Counted from the stretch's first letter, positions 22,118-31,799 are shown. The stretch is 64,000 bases of DNA from an uncultured Candidatus Saccharibacteria bacterium (GCA_938043965.1 CALIQQ010000002.1:1-64000), one strand, 5' to 3'. Made by a program: numbers and translations. The notes: generated by a model from the letters alone, not told the origin.

Positions 22118-25100
22118 AAAAATAATGAGCGTTAATGTTCTAAAATTTGTTTTAATTTTAGCTATTATCTTTATAATTCTATTATTCAACGTTACTGGTA
22201 ATTCATTCGCAGAAGGAAGGAGAACCAATGTTAATACTAAGGATGGTGGCGTTGGTAGATGGTGTACTACTGGCAACTGCTATAATACTGACTTAAATGG
22301 TGCCTTTTGGATTAAGGTACCAATGAATGGCAAAAAAAGAACGATCTCGGATATATTGAGTGATAAAAATAAAAAAGTTGCGTATGTTACAAAATATCAA
22401 ACCGTATCCAGATGTAAGAAAGATGTATATATTTTCGTCTCGCGACTTTCTAAGGGTGGGCTTGCTGGGGCAATCGATTCAGATACTGTTAAGTCAAGAA
22501 AAGATCGTAACGGATGGGATAAAAAATGGAAACCGAGCGATGCCACTATAGTGACGGATGAGGAAGCGGAAGACGAGTTTAACAAATATAAAAAAGAATT
22601 TATGAGCAAATATGAACAGAAATTTAGAGGTACGCATCTTGGATGGTTTTGTGGCAGTAGTGGCACTACTAAGACTCCATCTTATACTACTGGTAGCGAA
22701 CCTTCTAACAGCACTCCCGAGCCGGTCTTTGTATCCGAGTGTCATGCTGATAATACTCGTGAATGGGGTGATACTCGAAGTAGGATCGCTGTTCGTAACG
22801 AAACCTTGGATGGTAAATCTTGGACAGCTAAGGACGGCCGCCAGGGTCTTCCTACTGATTCCGGTTGGACTGATGGTGGAAGTAAAACTTTTACAATCGC
22901 AAAGCCGGGTGATGGCATTAAGTTTAAGCATGAATTCTGTGCTGGTGATCGGTTTGTCCGGCGCACTGCGCATAGTGACTACGTTGGTTATGACGAGCCA
23001 CATGATCAGATATTTAATATCACTCCAAACACTTTTCAAATTGGTGCCAATAAGGAAAAATATACCTTCGGCAACGGCATCGATTGGGTAAATAAAAAAG
23101 GAAAATCTATCACCGCCTATGAAGATCTTTTTGCTGGTCCAGGTAAGCCGAACGGCGTTTCCCTTACCTACAATGGCTATGGTATATCAGTTGATTCACC
23201 AACTTCTGATAACAAAGATTATAAATGCGCTAAGTATGAAGAAGATAACCCATACATTAAAGGCACCTATCAAATCCCAGGCTTTGATACTGGTAAATGT
23301 AAATCTTCCGAAAAAACAGAAGAGTCTAATCCAGTCGGTCATACGATCGAGCAATGGCATGATTTTAATAGAGTAAGAGTCTGGGAGGCTTATTCTCATG
23401 ATCGAGCTGGCGGCTGTGGTTGTAATCTTAATGACGCTAGGCTTATCAAATCATATGAACGTGAAAAGTATGGCTCTAAAATCGGTCATTATTTGGGCTA
23501 TCGCACTGCCTGGAACTGTAATAACCCAACGGAAACTAGCTGTAATTGGGAGTGCTACGAGTCTGACGTATATGGCCGCTGTCTCCGTGGTGCCTACAGG
23601 CATTATTTCTATTCTCTAACAGGAGGATCCATGAAGGTAAAATACGAGACTCGTCAAGAAGACTTAGGTATAGCCAGAAAGAAAGCCAGTGTCTATGTTC
23701 CATATAATTACAGTACCACTGTTGGTTCCTATATTGATAAAAATGACACCTTATTTCAAGGTACAATTGTTGAAAATAACTTTGAGTGGGAGGTGGAGCC
23801 TCGTAAAAACGACAAACTTTCAGATTTTGAATATGCCACTGTTACTCCACCTAATACTGAGGTTAAGATGGTAGAGTTTCTTTATCATCCAGATAATAAA
23901 AAGGTTGAAGGCAACAAGTTTACTAAAGACGATCCAGCCACCTTCTTTAAGAAAAAAGGTGCCATCGTCACAAATTCTAAAACCATTGAAACTGGTAATC
24001 AAAATCCGACTGGCTCTTATGACGGTGCGAAAACCTCTACTGGAGCAATGACGTCTGTTGTTCCTGATAACGACGAGTGGGTGGGTTATAAGTACTGTGT
24101 TGCAGTCGGCATCTTCCCATCCGATTCCCATGATGATGTTAATGGTCCAGGCTCAAATAATAGTCTCGAAATGCAATATACTTACGGTAAAGGTGCAATG
24201 GATGCTGGAAGCTATTGGAATGTTTCTGGTGCTACTTGTCGCACTATCTCGAAAAAGCCATCGCTGCAGGTTTGGAACGGTTCAATTTATACTAATGGCG
24301 CAGTTAATACCTATGTTTCGCAGAAAATTGTTAACGCAAAACTCGGCAGTGACATTAATGCTCAAAAAGATCTCTTTGGCTCCTGGACCGACTATGCCTT
24401 GATTGTTGGTAAGGATATCAATGGCATGGTATCTGGCGCTACACTTGGTTTTAATAACAGTCGTTATGATCTTTCGGGTAATGGCGGGCAGCCAGATTCG
24501 TCCGATATTGATAAAAAGCTCAACCCTCTCACTATTGCTAACCAAAACACCTTCGGCAATAGCGGCATCAACGCTAGTACCGCCGTTAATATGAACCTCG
24601 AGCGCCTCCGTTCTCGTTATAGCGAGAAAGCTAGCAACTTGGCTAACAATGAGACTAATACCGGCTCTCAGTCAGCCATTGTCTCTTCAAAAACCGGCAT
24701 GCAATTCGTTTATCATAATGGTAATCTAAAAACTTCAGAGCTTGCTATTCGACACTCCGGTACCGCGCCAAATCAGACTACCTACCGTGACCGTAACGGA
24801 AATCTTGTTAAGGGCCTCGGTGATGGTAAAAACGATAACACTCTCGTCATCTACATTAAAGGCAATCTCATTATCGACAATAATATCTGTCTTGGTGATG
24901 GCTGCAAGGGAACTGGCATGCAACTTATCGACTATGGTTTGAATCGCAAAACTAATTCGGCCGCTAAGCTCCCCCAAGTTCTTATCTTTGCCGACAATAT
25001 CAGCATTGCTGAAAATGTTACTCGCGTTGATGCTTGGCTGATTGCACAAGATGGCGAAATCAATACTTGTGCTGAACATACTCCAAATAGCGTGGTAGCA

Positions 25101-25415
25101 AAAGATGCAAGGCAACGCTTTGCTGATGGTAACTGTGATAAAACTCTGATGATAAATGGCCCAATCTATGCCTATGACCTAGTCTTGCCACGAACCGCTG
25201 GTGCTACCCACGGCTACAGTCCGTCTAATCCATCCGACGTACTATATCGTCAATTCGGTGCGGTTGGTAATGCTAACGATGCTAATCTCGGTTCCGCAAC
25301 TCCGGCTGAAATCTTCAACCTTCGTGCCGATGTTTATCTCTGGGCTTACAACCAAGCGCAGCGTTACTCCGAAGCCATCGTTACTTATAAACGTGAACTT
25401 GCTCCGAGGTATTAA
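22110..25415 (+). CDS. Large exported protein of the pilus-like operon
   Basis: About 1,101 residues. An N-terminal signal anchor (VLKFVLILAIIFIILLFNVTG) is followed by FAEG, a plausible cleavage site. The exported part is rich in Asn, Gly, Thr, Tyr and paired cysteines (for example CGCNLNDARL and CNNPTETSCNWECYESD). The last 250 residues contain NTLVIYIKGNLIIDNN, QVLIFADNISIAENV and DAWLIAQDGEINTC, which resemble a beta-solenoid or polymer-like repeat. It ends YKRELAPRY. The gene sits just upstream of four prepilin-like genes, so it could be a pilus-tip adhesin or secreted substrate. That is inference. An ATG four codons earlier (22098) is also possible. Confidence 0.8.
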   Translation: MFKKIMSVNVLKFVLILAIIFIILLFNVTGNSFAEGRRTNVNTKDGGVGRWCTTGNCYNTDLNGAFWIKVPMNGKKRTISDILSDKNKKVAYVTKYQTVSRCKKDVYIFVSRLSKGGLAGAIDSDTVKSRKDRNGWDKKWKPSDATIVTDEEAEDEFNKYKKEFMSKYEQKFRGTHLGWFCGSSGTTKTPSYTTGSEPSNSTPEPVFVSECHADNTREWGDTRSRIAVRNETLDGKSWTAKDGRQGLPTDSGWTDGGSKTFTIAKPGDGIKFKHEFCAGDRFVRRTAHSDYVGYDEPHDQIFNITPNTFQIGANKEKYTFGNGIDWVNKKGKSITAYEDLFAGPGKPNGVSLTYNGYGISVDSPTSDNKDYKCAKYEEDNPYIKGTYQIPGFDTGKCKSSEKTEESNPVGHTIEQWHDFNRVRVWEAYSHDRAGGCGCNLNDARLIKSYEREKYGSKIGHYLGYRTAWNCNNPTETSCNWECYESDVYGRCLRGAYRHYFYSLTGGSMKVKYETRQEDLGIARKKASVYVPYNYSTTVGSYIDKNDTLFQGTIVENNFEWEVEPRKNDKLSDFEYATVTPPNTEVKMVEFLYHPDNKKVEGNKFTKDDPATFFKKKGAIVTNSKTIETGNQNPTGSYDGAKTSTGAMTSVVPDNDEWVGYKYCVAVGIFPSDSHDDVNGPGSNNSLEMQYTYGKGAMDAGSYWNVSGATCRTISKKPSLQVWNGSIYTNGAVNTYVSQKIVNAKLGSDINAQKDLFGSWTDYALIVGKDINGMVSGATLGFNNSRYDLSGNGGQPDSSDIDKKLNPLTIANQNTFGNSGINASTAVNMNLERLRSRYSEKASNLANNETNTGSQSAIVSSKTGMQFVYHNGNLKTSELAIRHSGTAPNQTTYRDRNGNLVKGLGDGKNDNTLVIYIKGNLIIDNNICLGDGCKGTGMQLIDYGLNRKTNSAAKLPQVLIFADNISIAENVTRVDAWLIAQDGEINTCAEHTPNSVVAKDARQRFADGNCDKTLMINGPIYAYDLVLPRTAGATHGYSPSNPSDVLYRQFGAVGNANDANLGSATPAEIFNLRADVYLWAYNQAQRYSEAIVTYKRELAPRY

Positions 25416-25417
25416 AT

Positions 25418-25858
25418 ATGAGTAAGTCCTCGATCATTATTAACTATCGCAAACTCTTTTTTGAGGTTATCTTTTCGCTCACCGTAATTTTTATCGCCCT
25501 CCTCTTTGTCCTCTACCCGATTCTTAAAGAAAAAGGTGCCTTTGATCAAAATGACCGTTACGAGCAGTTTAAGGGTATTCTTGATGAGGTTGATAACTAC
25601 GATTACTCAAAAGGCCGCAACCGTGAACTTGAAAAGAAGCTCGACCAAGGTTTTGCTAACTCCGTTTCGGACCTTAAGGCCTATTACTATGAATTAGCTC
25701 GGGGTACTTATTACTGCCACATCGGCTACTTCAATACTGCAAAAGATGCCTTTGAATATCTTGCGCTCTATCAACTCCCAGACGAGCGTGAGCAACTTGA
25801 CTATGAGGCTCGTAAAGTAGTCTGTAAAAGGAAAGAAGCGGAGCAAAATCATGAATAA
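25418..25858 (+). CDS. Single-helix membrane protein of the pilus-like operon
   Basis: 146 residues, unrecognised. A short cytoplasmic N-terminus and one helix (about 13-36, VIFSLTVIFIALLFVLYPIL) are followed by an external helical domain. That domain has charged and Tyr-rich repeats (DNYDYSKGRNRELEKKLDQG, YYELARGTYYCHIGYF) resembling one or two TPR units. This is the same topology as the first gene of the operon (21254), so the two may be paralogues or partners. GAGG lies before the ATG. Its end overlaps the next prepilin gene by eight bases. Confidence 0.75.
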   Translation: MSKSSIIINYRKLFFEVIFSLTVIFIALLFVLYPILKEKGAFDQNDRYEQFKGILDEVDNYDYSKGRNRELEKKLDQGFANSVSDLKAYYYELARGTYYCHIGYFNTAKDAFEYLALYQLPDEREQLDYEARKVVCKRKEAEQNHE

Positions 25859-26927
25859 ATTAGTATCTTTGAAAAAAACTAAACGCGGCTTCACTATTAT
25901 TGAGGTTTCATTATTTTTGGCAATTTCCGGCCTCCTCTTTGCCTTTGTTATTTCCGATACGGCTGGTCGCACTGCGCGTCATCGCTATAACGATACTGTT
26001 ACCGATCTTGTAGAAGAGATTCGCAACGCCTATTCCGCTACCGCCAATGTCGCCAACGAGCGCACTGTTGAAGATGCCAGTTTCTTCTGCTCAATTACTA
26101 CTGCCTTCAACGAATATGGCGGTCTCTTAGTTAATTCTCCAACCAACGATTTCACTACTTCAACTGGTAAAAAGACCGACAATCAGCCAGGTCGCACTCG
26201 TTGTGCCATTTATGGACAACTCATTACTTTTGGTGAGCCAACCGATGAATCTGATAGCAAGAAAGATGCTATTTCTGTAATCCGTCGCTATACTGTAGTC
26301 GGTCTCGCAGCTGAGGGTCAAATCGATACTAAAAACGCCATCGGCAGTGACGATGTTTTAAAATCGCTCGAAGCAGTGGGTGCTAACATCGTAACTATTA
26401 AGCAAAAGGATAGCACTATTTCAAACAATACTGAATGTTCAGTTTCAACTATCGGCAACAGCGCTGCCCATAAATTGCAGTGGACTGGTCGAGTTGAAAA
26501 CCGCAATGATCGCAACACTTATCGTGGCGCCATCTTGATTGCGCGTTCACCAATTTCTGGCACCATCCACACTTATCTTTACTCATATTATGGTGAAAAC
26601 TTTGATAATACCGATGGCGTTGCCTTGCGAGATAATCCGTCTGACGACTCCGCCTTTCTTGTTCAGGATTGGCTTAAAAGCATTTCCTCCAACAATCCGC
26701 GCTGTTCTAGTCTTTACAACCCAAGCGGCTATTTCGTCAATAAAGCGATTCGTTCCAATCAATTCATTAAAGATAAACAGCTCGATCTTTGCGTTGGCTC
26801 GGAAGATTTACCAACCATCAGTAATAAGCGTCGTGCCGTTCGGATTCATGGTGGTGGTTCTACTGAATCGTCTGTTGAGCTACTCTCAGAAACCGACTCT
26901 CTAACAACATGTAAGGTGGTAGAATGA
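25851..26927 (+). CDS. Type IV prepilin-like protein (GspH/FimT position)
   Basis: 358 residues. A basic leader ending K-R-G precedes FTIIEVSLFLAISGLLFAF, the class III signal with the prepilin-peptidase site after Gly, Phe+1 and the essential Glu+5. A long soluble C-terminal domain of about 310 residues contains paired cysteines (FFCSITTAF, RCAIYGQ, SSNNPRCSSLY). After cleavage and N-methylation by PilD it would enter a pilus or pseudopilus. It is first of four consecutive prepilin-like genes. Its stop overlaps the next start (ATGA). Confidence 0.88.
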   Translation: MNKLVSLKKTKRGFTIIEVSLFLAISGLLFAFVISDTAGRTARHRYNDTVTDLVEEIRNAYSATANVANERTVEDASFFCSITTAFNEYGGLLVNSPTNDFTTSTGKKTDNQPGRTRCAIYGQLITFGEPTDESDSKKDAISVIRRYTVVGLAAEGQIDTKNAIGSDDVLKSLEAVGANIVTIKQKDSTISNNTECSVSTIGNSAAHKLQWTGRVENRNDRNTYRGAILIARSPISGTIHTYLYSYYGENFDNTDGVALRDNPSDDSAFLVQDWLKSISSNNPRCSSLYNPSGYFVNKAIRSNQFIKDKQLDLCVGSEDLPTISNKRRAVRIHGGGSTESSVELLSETDSLTTCKVVE

Positions 26928-27778
26928 AGAAACTCAGTCAAATTTTAAAACGCGGCGACACTATTTTGGAAGTCACTTTTGCGATTTCAGTATTTTCGCT
27001 TGTCTCAGTTTTGTCGCTTCAGCTGATGGACCGTGACGTTGCAATCATCCAAGGCGCACTTGAATCTGAAATGGCTCGCAATGAAATCGATGCTCAAGCT
27101 GAAGCACTCCGCTTTATCCAAAATTCCTATGCTTCCGAACGTGAACTTTCTACTTCGAAACGTGAATATGAACGCCTCTGGCTTAAGCTTTCGCGCGATC
27201 AAAATACGAACATTGATAGTCGGGCCGGTAGCGGTATCGCTAATGAGCCATCCAGTATTTCTCAATACACTTCTGTCGCTTGCTCGAAATACTATGACCA
27301 AAATAATAGTAACGAACCGCTACATAACATTTTTCAAGATCGTGCATTCGTGATAAATACTAGAAATCTCAATCCGCAGGACATTAACTCTACGATTATT
27401 CAGGCTAAAACTAACAATATCAATAATACTGAATTATTCAAAAATAGCACGCTTCATCCTCGTTTGATTTACACTAACTATACTTCTCCGGCGGCAACCA
27501 CTGATGATGCAATTCTATCTGAGGGGCTGAATAATCCAACCTACGCAGCACAATTTTCTACCTCTAGAACCTATGATCGTGTATTGCGTGCTGAGGGTAT
27601 TTGGGTGATTTCTGCTCGTGCCCGCACTGTCGGTTCCACTGATGAATCGCCAGAGTTTTACGACTTCCATATTCGCACTTGCTGGTTCGCTCCAGGTCAT
27701 GAACGTCCATCTACAATTGCTACCACTATTCGTTTATATAACCCAGAATATATTGAGGCTCAAACCAATGGAAAATAG
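26924..27778 (+). CDS. Type IV prepilin-like protein (GspI/PilV position)
   Basis: 284 residues. The leader LSQILKRG is followed by DTILEVTFAISVFSLVSVLS. Asp replaces the usual Phe at +1, but Glu+5 is present, so processing after Gly is expected. The globular part includes EMARNEIDAQAEALRFIQNS (a region seen after the helix in PilV/GspI-type minor pilins) and cysteines in SVACSKYYDQ and IRTCWFAPGH. It is coupled to the preceding gene by ATGA and overlaps the next by 11 bases. Confidence 0.85.
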   Translation: MKKLSQILKRGDTILEVTFAISVFSLVSVLSLQLMDRDVAIIQGALESEMARNEIDAQAEALRFIQNSYASERELSTSKREYERLWLKLSRDQNTNIDSRAGSGIANEPSSISQYTSVACSKYYDQNNSNEPLHNIFQDRAFVINTRNLNPQDINSTIIQAKTNNINNTELFKNSTLHPRLIYTNYTSPAATTDDAILSEGLNNPTYAAQFSTSRTYDRVLRAEGIWVISARARTVGSTDESPEFYDFHIRTCWFAPGHERPSTIATTIRLYNPEYIEAQTNGK

Positions 27779-28634
27779 TACTAAAAAAGGTTTTACTTTA
27801 GTCGAATTATCACTTGCTATTGTGTTCATTTCGATTTTATTGCTTACAATCGGTTTTCTCACCGTGCACATTACTTCCGTCTATCAAAAAGGTTTAGCGA
27901 TGAAAGCAGTTAATGCTACTGCAAAAGAGTTAATTGACGACGTCTCTCGCTCCATTGCTGGTTCACCAGTTCGTTCCGCTAGTAGTCTTTGTTTAGAAAA
28001 ATACTCTGGTGGTAGTAATCCTTCCTCTGCCTATATTGACTGTGTTAACGACAATGCCAGAAAAATGATTTATCAGCAACGTTACGGACTTGTTTCTATC
28101 AATAAAAAAACACCCCAACTTGTTCCGACTAATGGCGTATTTTGTACTGGTCGCTATTCCTACATTTGGAACACTGCCTATGTTCTAAATCCAGATAACT
28201 ATGAAAATAAAGGTGACCCAGTCCATTTCCGAGGTAAATTTAATGGCGATCAGAATTACCGTCTAAAGAAAGTCGCTGATTTCGGACGTAAACTTTGTTT
28301 GTCTCATATGGATACCGACCGCTACGCCTACAATAGTTCTGCTGAATACAGTATTAACGGCAACCCTACTAGCGTTGAACTGTTAGATAATTCTGAAAAT
28401 GATTTAGCAATCTATGACTTTAACATCTTTAAACCCACTATTCATCATCTCACTAGCTCCGCCTTTTATTCCGGTACTTTTATTTTAGCCACTCTTCGCG
28501 GCGGTATTGATATCAATTCGACTGGCAACTTTTGTTCTAACCCAGAAAATAGCCTCAGTACCGATTTCTCATACTGCGCAATCAATAAATTTAATTTCTC
28601 CATGCAAGCCGCTGGCGAAAAAACGGAAAGGTAA
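27768..28634 (+). CDS. Type IV prepilin-like protein (GspJ/PilW position)
   Basis: 288 residues. MENSTKKG precedes FTLVELSLAIVFISILLLTI, a textbook class III signal with Phe+1 and Glu+5. The rest has conserved-looking cysteines (SLCLEKYSGG, YIDCVNDN, CTGRYSYIWNTAYVL). ATG 27768 is chosen because it gives the standard short leader, although the frame is open further upstream. It overlaps the previous gene's last codons. As a third prepilin in order it matches GspJ or PilW of other systems. Confidence 0.88.
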   Translation: MENSTKKGFTLVELSLAIVFISILLLTIGFLTVHITSVYQKGLAMKAVNATAKELIDDVSRSIAGSPVRSASSLCLEKYSGGSNPSSAYIDCVNDNARKMIYQQRYGLVSINKKTPQLVPTNGVFCTGRYSYIWNTAYVLNPDNYENKGDPVHFRGKFNGDQNYRLKKVADFGRKLCLSHMDTDRYAYNSSAEYSINGNPTSVELLDNSENDLAIYDFNIFKPTIHHLTSSAFYSGTFILATLRGGIDINSTGNFCSNPENSLSTDFSYCAINKFNFSMQAAGEKTER

Positions 28635-28636
28635 AC

Positions 28637-29935
28637 ATGAAACTAGATTTTAACCAAACTAAACGCGGTGGCGCCTCAATGTTTGTTGTGATGTTTACTG
28701 TCATTATTCTCTCCATCATCACACTCAGCTTTACTAGATTAGTGCTTTCCGAGTCCCAAAAAACCTCCGACACCGACCTCTCTCAATCCGCCTACGATTC
28801 TGCGCTTGCGGGTATTGAAGATGCAAAAATTGCACTTCTACGCTACCATGCTTGTCTTGATCAGGGTTATCGTCCATTTGAAAATAGCTCGAATGACTGT
28901 GAGCGGATTATCTACCATATGCAAAAGGGAATTAGAGAAAATGATTGTTCGACGGTTAGTAATGTCCTGCGTCGCGAAGCTAATGCTGAAACTAAAAATG
29001 GTGTCGTGATTCAGGAGACTCAAAATTCTACCGACGTTGGCAATAATACCAATATGCTCCAAGCCTATACCTGCGTGACGATTAAAGAGGACCTCGAGGA
29101 CTATCGTACTACTCTCGACCAATCTAGCCGCATGCGTATTATTCCAATTCGCTCCGAGCATATCGACAAAATTAATAATATCCGACTCAAATGGTTTTCT
29201 AAAGCTAACTTTAATAAAGCCTTTAATTCTCATGGAATTGGCGGCTACTGCGAACCGTTCTACCCGAATGGTCAGTGCAATGGTTCCTACCAGGCACCTC
29301 CAACCGTCTCAGTTCGCTTCATTCAAACCGACGAGTATTTTGATTTCTCTGAATTATCTTTATCGAGAACTGAAGATCAAACTAATACTGGTCAGCTCTA
29401 TCTCGTCCCCTCAAATCATAAAGGAGTTGGCGAGATTGACGCTAAAGCTTGGGGCGAATCTGCCAATAAAGGTGAGAATCAACCGCTTACCGTTAGGTGT
29501 GACAGTAGTTTTGAATGGATTTGCGACGTAAAAATCAATTTACCGAAAACTTTTAATAATAGCGGTAATCGCAACGATGCCAATACTTATTTATTGGTTT
29601 CGTTGCCTTATGGTACACCAGAAACTGACCTATCTGTTCAAACCTATGCTGGCGATACACGCTATGACTTCACTGGCGTTCAAGCTCGCGTTGATTCTAC
29701 TGGCCGCGCTAATGATCTTTATCGTCGCATCGAAACTCGCGTTGAATTAGTTGATACTTATTTTGCCTATCCAGAATTTGAAATTACTATGAATCCAAAT
29801 TCCACTAATCCAATCAATAAATCATTTGACGTTACCTTTAAATGTTGGTTATCTAACAACGGTGTGGTTGCTGATGAGGATTGTGATAACTCTTACGAAG
29901 ATGTCAATTACTCTGTAGATTCTGATAATCCATAG
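28637..29935 (+). CDS. Minor pilin-like protein without Glu+5 (GspK/PilX position)
   Basis: 432 residues. NQTKRGG precedes ASMFVVMFTVIILSIITLSF, a prepilin-like helix that lacks the Glu at +5. The following SESQKTSDTDLSQSAYDSAL and AGIEDAKIALLR stretch resembles PilX/GspK proteins, which typically sit at the pilus tip and also lack Glu5. The domain contains several cysteines (ACLDQGYRP, GGYCEPFYPNGQC). GGAAAGG lies before the ATG. A strong terminator follows, so this closes the operon. Confidence 0.83.
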   Translation: MKLDFNQTKRGGASMFVVMFTVIILSIITLSFTRLVLSESQKTSDTDLSQSAYDSALAGIEDAKIALLRYHACLDQGYRPFENSSNDCERIIYHMQKGIRENDCSTVSNVLRREANAETKNGVVIQETQNSTDVGNNTNMLQAYTCVTIKEDLEDYRTTLDQSSRMRIIPIRSEHIDKINNIRLKWFSKANFNKAFNSHGIGGYCEPFYPNGQCNGSYQAPPTVSVRFIQTDEYFDFSELSLSRTEDQTNTGQLYLVPSNHKGVGEIDAKAWGESANKGENQPLTVRCDSSFEWICDVKINLPKTFNNSGNRNDANTYLLVSLPYGTPETDLSVQTYAGDTRYDFTGVQARVDSTGRANDLYRRIETRVELVDTYFAYPEFEITMNPNSTNPINKSFDVTFKCWLSNNGVVADEDCDNSYEDVNYSVDSDNP

Positions 29936-29940
29936 ACCAA

Positions 29941-29968
29941 AAAAAAGACGGCCTTTGGGCCGTTTTTT
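29941..29968 (+). terminator. Intrinsic terminator of the pilus-like operon
   Basis: ACGGCC (29948-29953) pairs with GGCCGT (29958-29963), with an A-run before and six T after. Confidence 0.88.
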
Positions 29969-29979
29969 GATTCTAAACG

Positions 29980-30056
29980 TGGTGGCGGGGGTTGGATTTG
30001 AACCAACGACCTTTTGGTTATGAGCCAAACGAGCTACCAGGCTGCTCTACCCCGCG
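29980..30056 (-). tRNA. Initiator tRNA-fMet (CAU)
   Basis: 77 bases with encoded CCA. The acceptor CGCGGGG is followed by TA, the D arm GAGC/GCTC with the loop AGCCTGGTA, the anticodon loop CTCATAA, and the T arm GTTGG-TTCAAAT-CCAAC. The unpaired 1-72 position and the A11:U24 pair mark it as an initiator. Two features are unusual: C72 gives a C1xC72 mismatch instead of C1xA72, and the anticodon stem is TTTGG/CCAAA. It therefore has only two of the three G:C pairs typical of bacterial initiators. Confidence 0.92.
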
Positions 30057-30087
30057 ATATTAAATTACCTCTCTATACTAACACACT

Positions 30088-30116
30088 TTGACATAAAAGT
30101 CTAGTGGTATTATAAT
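30088..30116 (+). promoter_or_regulatory. Consensus promoter with a leaderless start
   Basis: A perfect TTGACA (30088-30093), exactly 17 bases and a perfect TATAAT (30111-30116) precede the ATG at 30124 by seven bases. The predicted transcription start coincides with the start codon. Confidence 0.8.
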
Positions 30117-30123
30117 AATGTTT

Positions 30124-31776
30124 ATGCTTAAGCGACCACAACAGGTAACGGCTTCTTCGAACTCTTTTTTAAAAAGATTCGCTGCTTTTCTGAAAAATCT
30201 GAAAAAATACACTAAAAACCATCCAGCTCTCGTCGCAATTTTTACTACGGCCCTCTTTATTGCCGTCCAACTTCCCGTGCTTTTTCAGCATGAAATTTGG
30301 TTAGACGAGGGAATTAGTTGGGAATTGTCTAAACAAATCAATTTACAAAACATCTACGAGGTAAATGCTGCCGAGCCACACCCGGTCCTTTGGCAAGTTA
30401 TCCTCGCCCCCTTTTCTCAAAATCACTTCCCAGCCATTACCCTCGGCTTTATCTCGCTAACATTTGTTGCTCTTGCAGTTTTCTTGCTTGTTCGTTATGC
30501 CCCGTTAAATTATTTTACTAAGCTAATTTTTATTCTTTCCTCCGGATTTTTCTATTTTAATCCAATTATCGCTCGCGACTACTCGCTTATTCCGCTCGCC
30601 ATTTGTCTGATTTGTCTCACTTATAAATCTCGTCATCAAAAACCTTTATTTTATAGCCTTGCCCTTGTGTTTCTCACTCAAACACACTTTTTAACCTATG
30701 GCCTTGCCGGTATTTTAATCCTTGGTTTTATTTTTGAAGAGCTATTACAAAAAAACCAATCATTTTTAGTTAAACTTCGTCATCTCGTATTTTTCATTAT
30801 TCCAATCATCCTCTCTCTGCTTTCAGTCGCTCCGCTCGTTTTTAGTTCAATGCAGTATCAAGCAATTCTGAATGGCTACACTCGTACCCATGAGCTTCCA
30901 TCTCTTGTCCAGACTTCCTTTGCTCAACATGCCATCCAAACTTATTTTGGCTTCTATGTCAGTGCCCTCGAAGTAGTTGTCTATGTTGCACTTATTCTAG
31001 TGCTTATTAACGCCCTTGCTGAAAATCTAAAACTCGGGCTTTATTTATTAGTTTCGCTTGCTTTCTGGGTTTTTTGTCTCGTCTTTATTTATGATGGCTA
31101 TTCGGTCTTCTATCAAAAAGTCTCCATTGTTACCTTAGTTTTTATTGCTACTGCTTGGCTATTTAAGTTAGAGGGAGAAAGCTCTCGGCCTAATTTTGTT
31201 TCAAAATTATTAAACTTTTCAGAAATTATTAAATTCTTCCGCCTCTATGCTATCGCTCCAACCGGCATCGCACTGGTCTTTCTAGTCGCCTGTTCCGTTC
31301 CGTTCACGATAGCATTTGCTAAAAAAGATTTTCATTCGGCTTTTTCTGGTAGCCGCTCTACCGCCCAATTTATCAACAAGCAGGTTGAGTCAGGCTCACT
31401 CATCATTGAAGCAGACGGTCAAGTTGCTACGAATACTTTTAATGCTGCAGTATTGGCGCAGCTTAATAATCAGGTTACTTTTTACAATGTTCCGCTTCGT
31501 ACTAGTGATGATTATTATTTGAAGCTACGCTATGCTTCCGCCGACAAAAAAGCTCTTCTTAACGACGGCTTTAATGAGGAAGAATTGGCTACTTTTTTAC
31601 GGGATGCCACTTTAAAATATGACCATATTTATTATGTAGATAGCATTCCAGGTTGCGGAAATGCAAAATCGTATAATCACGAAATTTTAAATGCCTATCC
31701 GATGGTGCGTGTGCTTGGTGGCGAAAAATATCTCACACCGACTGAACGCCCAGCTAAAGTTTATAAAATTAAATAA
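30124..31776 (+). CDS. GT-C fold membrane glycosyltransferase (ArnT/PMT-like)
   Basis: About 550 residues with roughly 11-12 membrane helices. After the first helix the loop reads HEIWLDEGISWELSKQI. The D-E pair sits where GT-C enzymes (ArnT, PMT, PglB relatives) keep their catalytic acid, and AEPHPVLWQVI follows, as in that superfamily. A soluble C-terminal region (about 400-550) has SRSTAQFINKQVESGSLIIE. It should transfer a sugar from a polyprenyl-phosphate donor on the outer face. The ATG at 30124 is used rather than 30118 because the consensus promoter predicts transcription start there. Confidence 0.85.
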   Translation: MLKRPQQVTASSNSFLKRFAAFLKNLKKYTKNHPALVAIFTTALFIAVQLPVLFQHEIWLDEGISWELSKQINLQNIYEVNAAEPHPVLWQVILAPFSQNHFPAITLGFISLTFVALAVFLLVRYAPLNYFTKLIFILSSGFFYFNPIIARDYSLIPLAICLICLTYKSRHQKPLFYSLALVFLTQTHFLTYGLAGILILGFIFEELLQKNQSFLVKLRHLVFFIIPIILSLLSVAPLVFSSMQYQAILNGYTRTHELPSLVQTSFAQHAIQTYFGFYVSALEVVVYVALILVLINALAENLKLGLYLLVSLAFWVFCLVFIYDGYSVFYQKVSIVTLVFIATAWLFKLEGESSRPNFVSKLLNFSEIIKFFRLYAIAPTGIALVFLVACSVPFTIAFAKKDFHSAFSGSRSTAQFINKQVESGSLIIEADGQVATNTFNAAVLAQLNNQVTFYNVPLRTSDDYYLKLRYASADKKALLNDGFNEEELATFLRDATLKYDHIYYVDSIPGCGNAKSYNHEILNAYPMVRVLGGEKYLTPTERPAKVYKIK

Positions 31777-31799
31777 AACTCTACTTTAAAATTAGATTT

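Noticed and set aside
22494..23039. Minus-strand frame of 181 codons inside the large exported protein gene
   Set aside because: It is antisense to a coherent secreted protein with Cys and aromatic patterns. No promoter or motif supports it.
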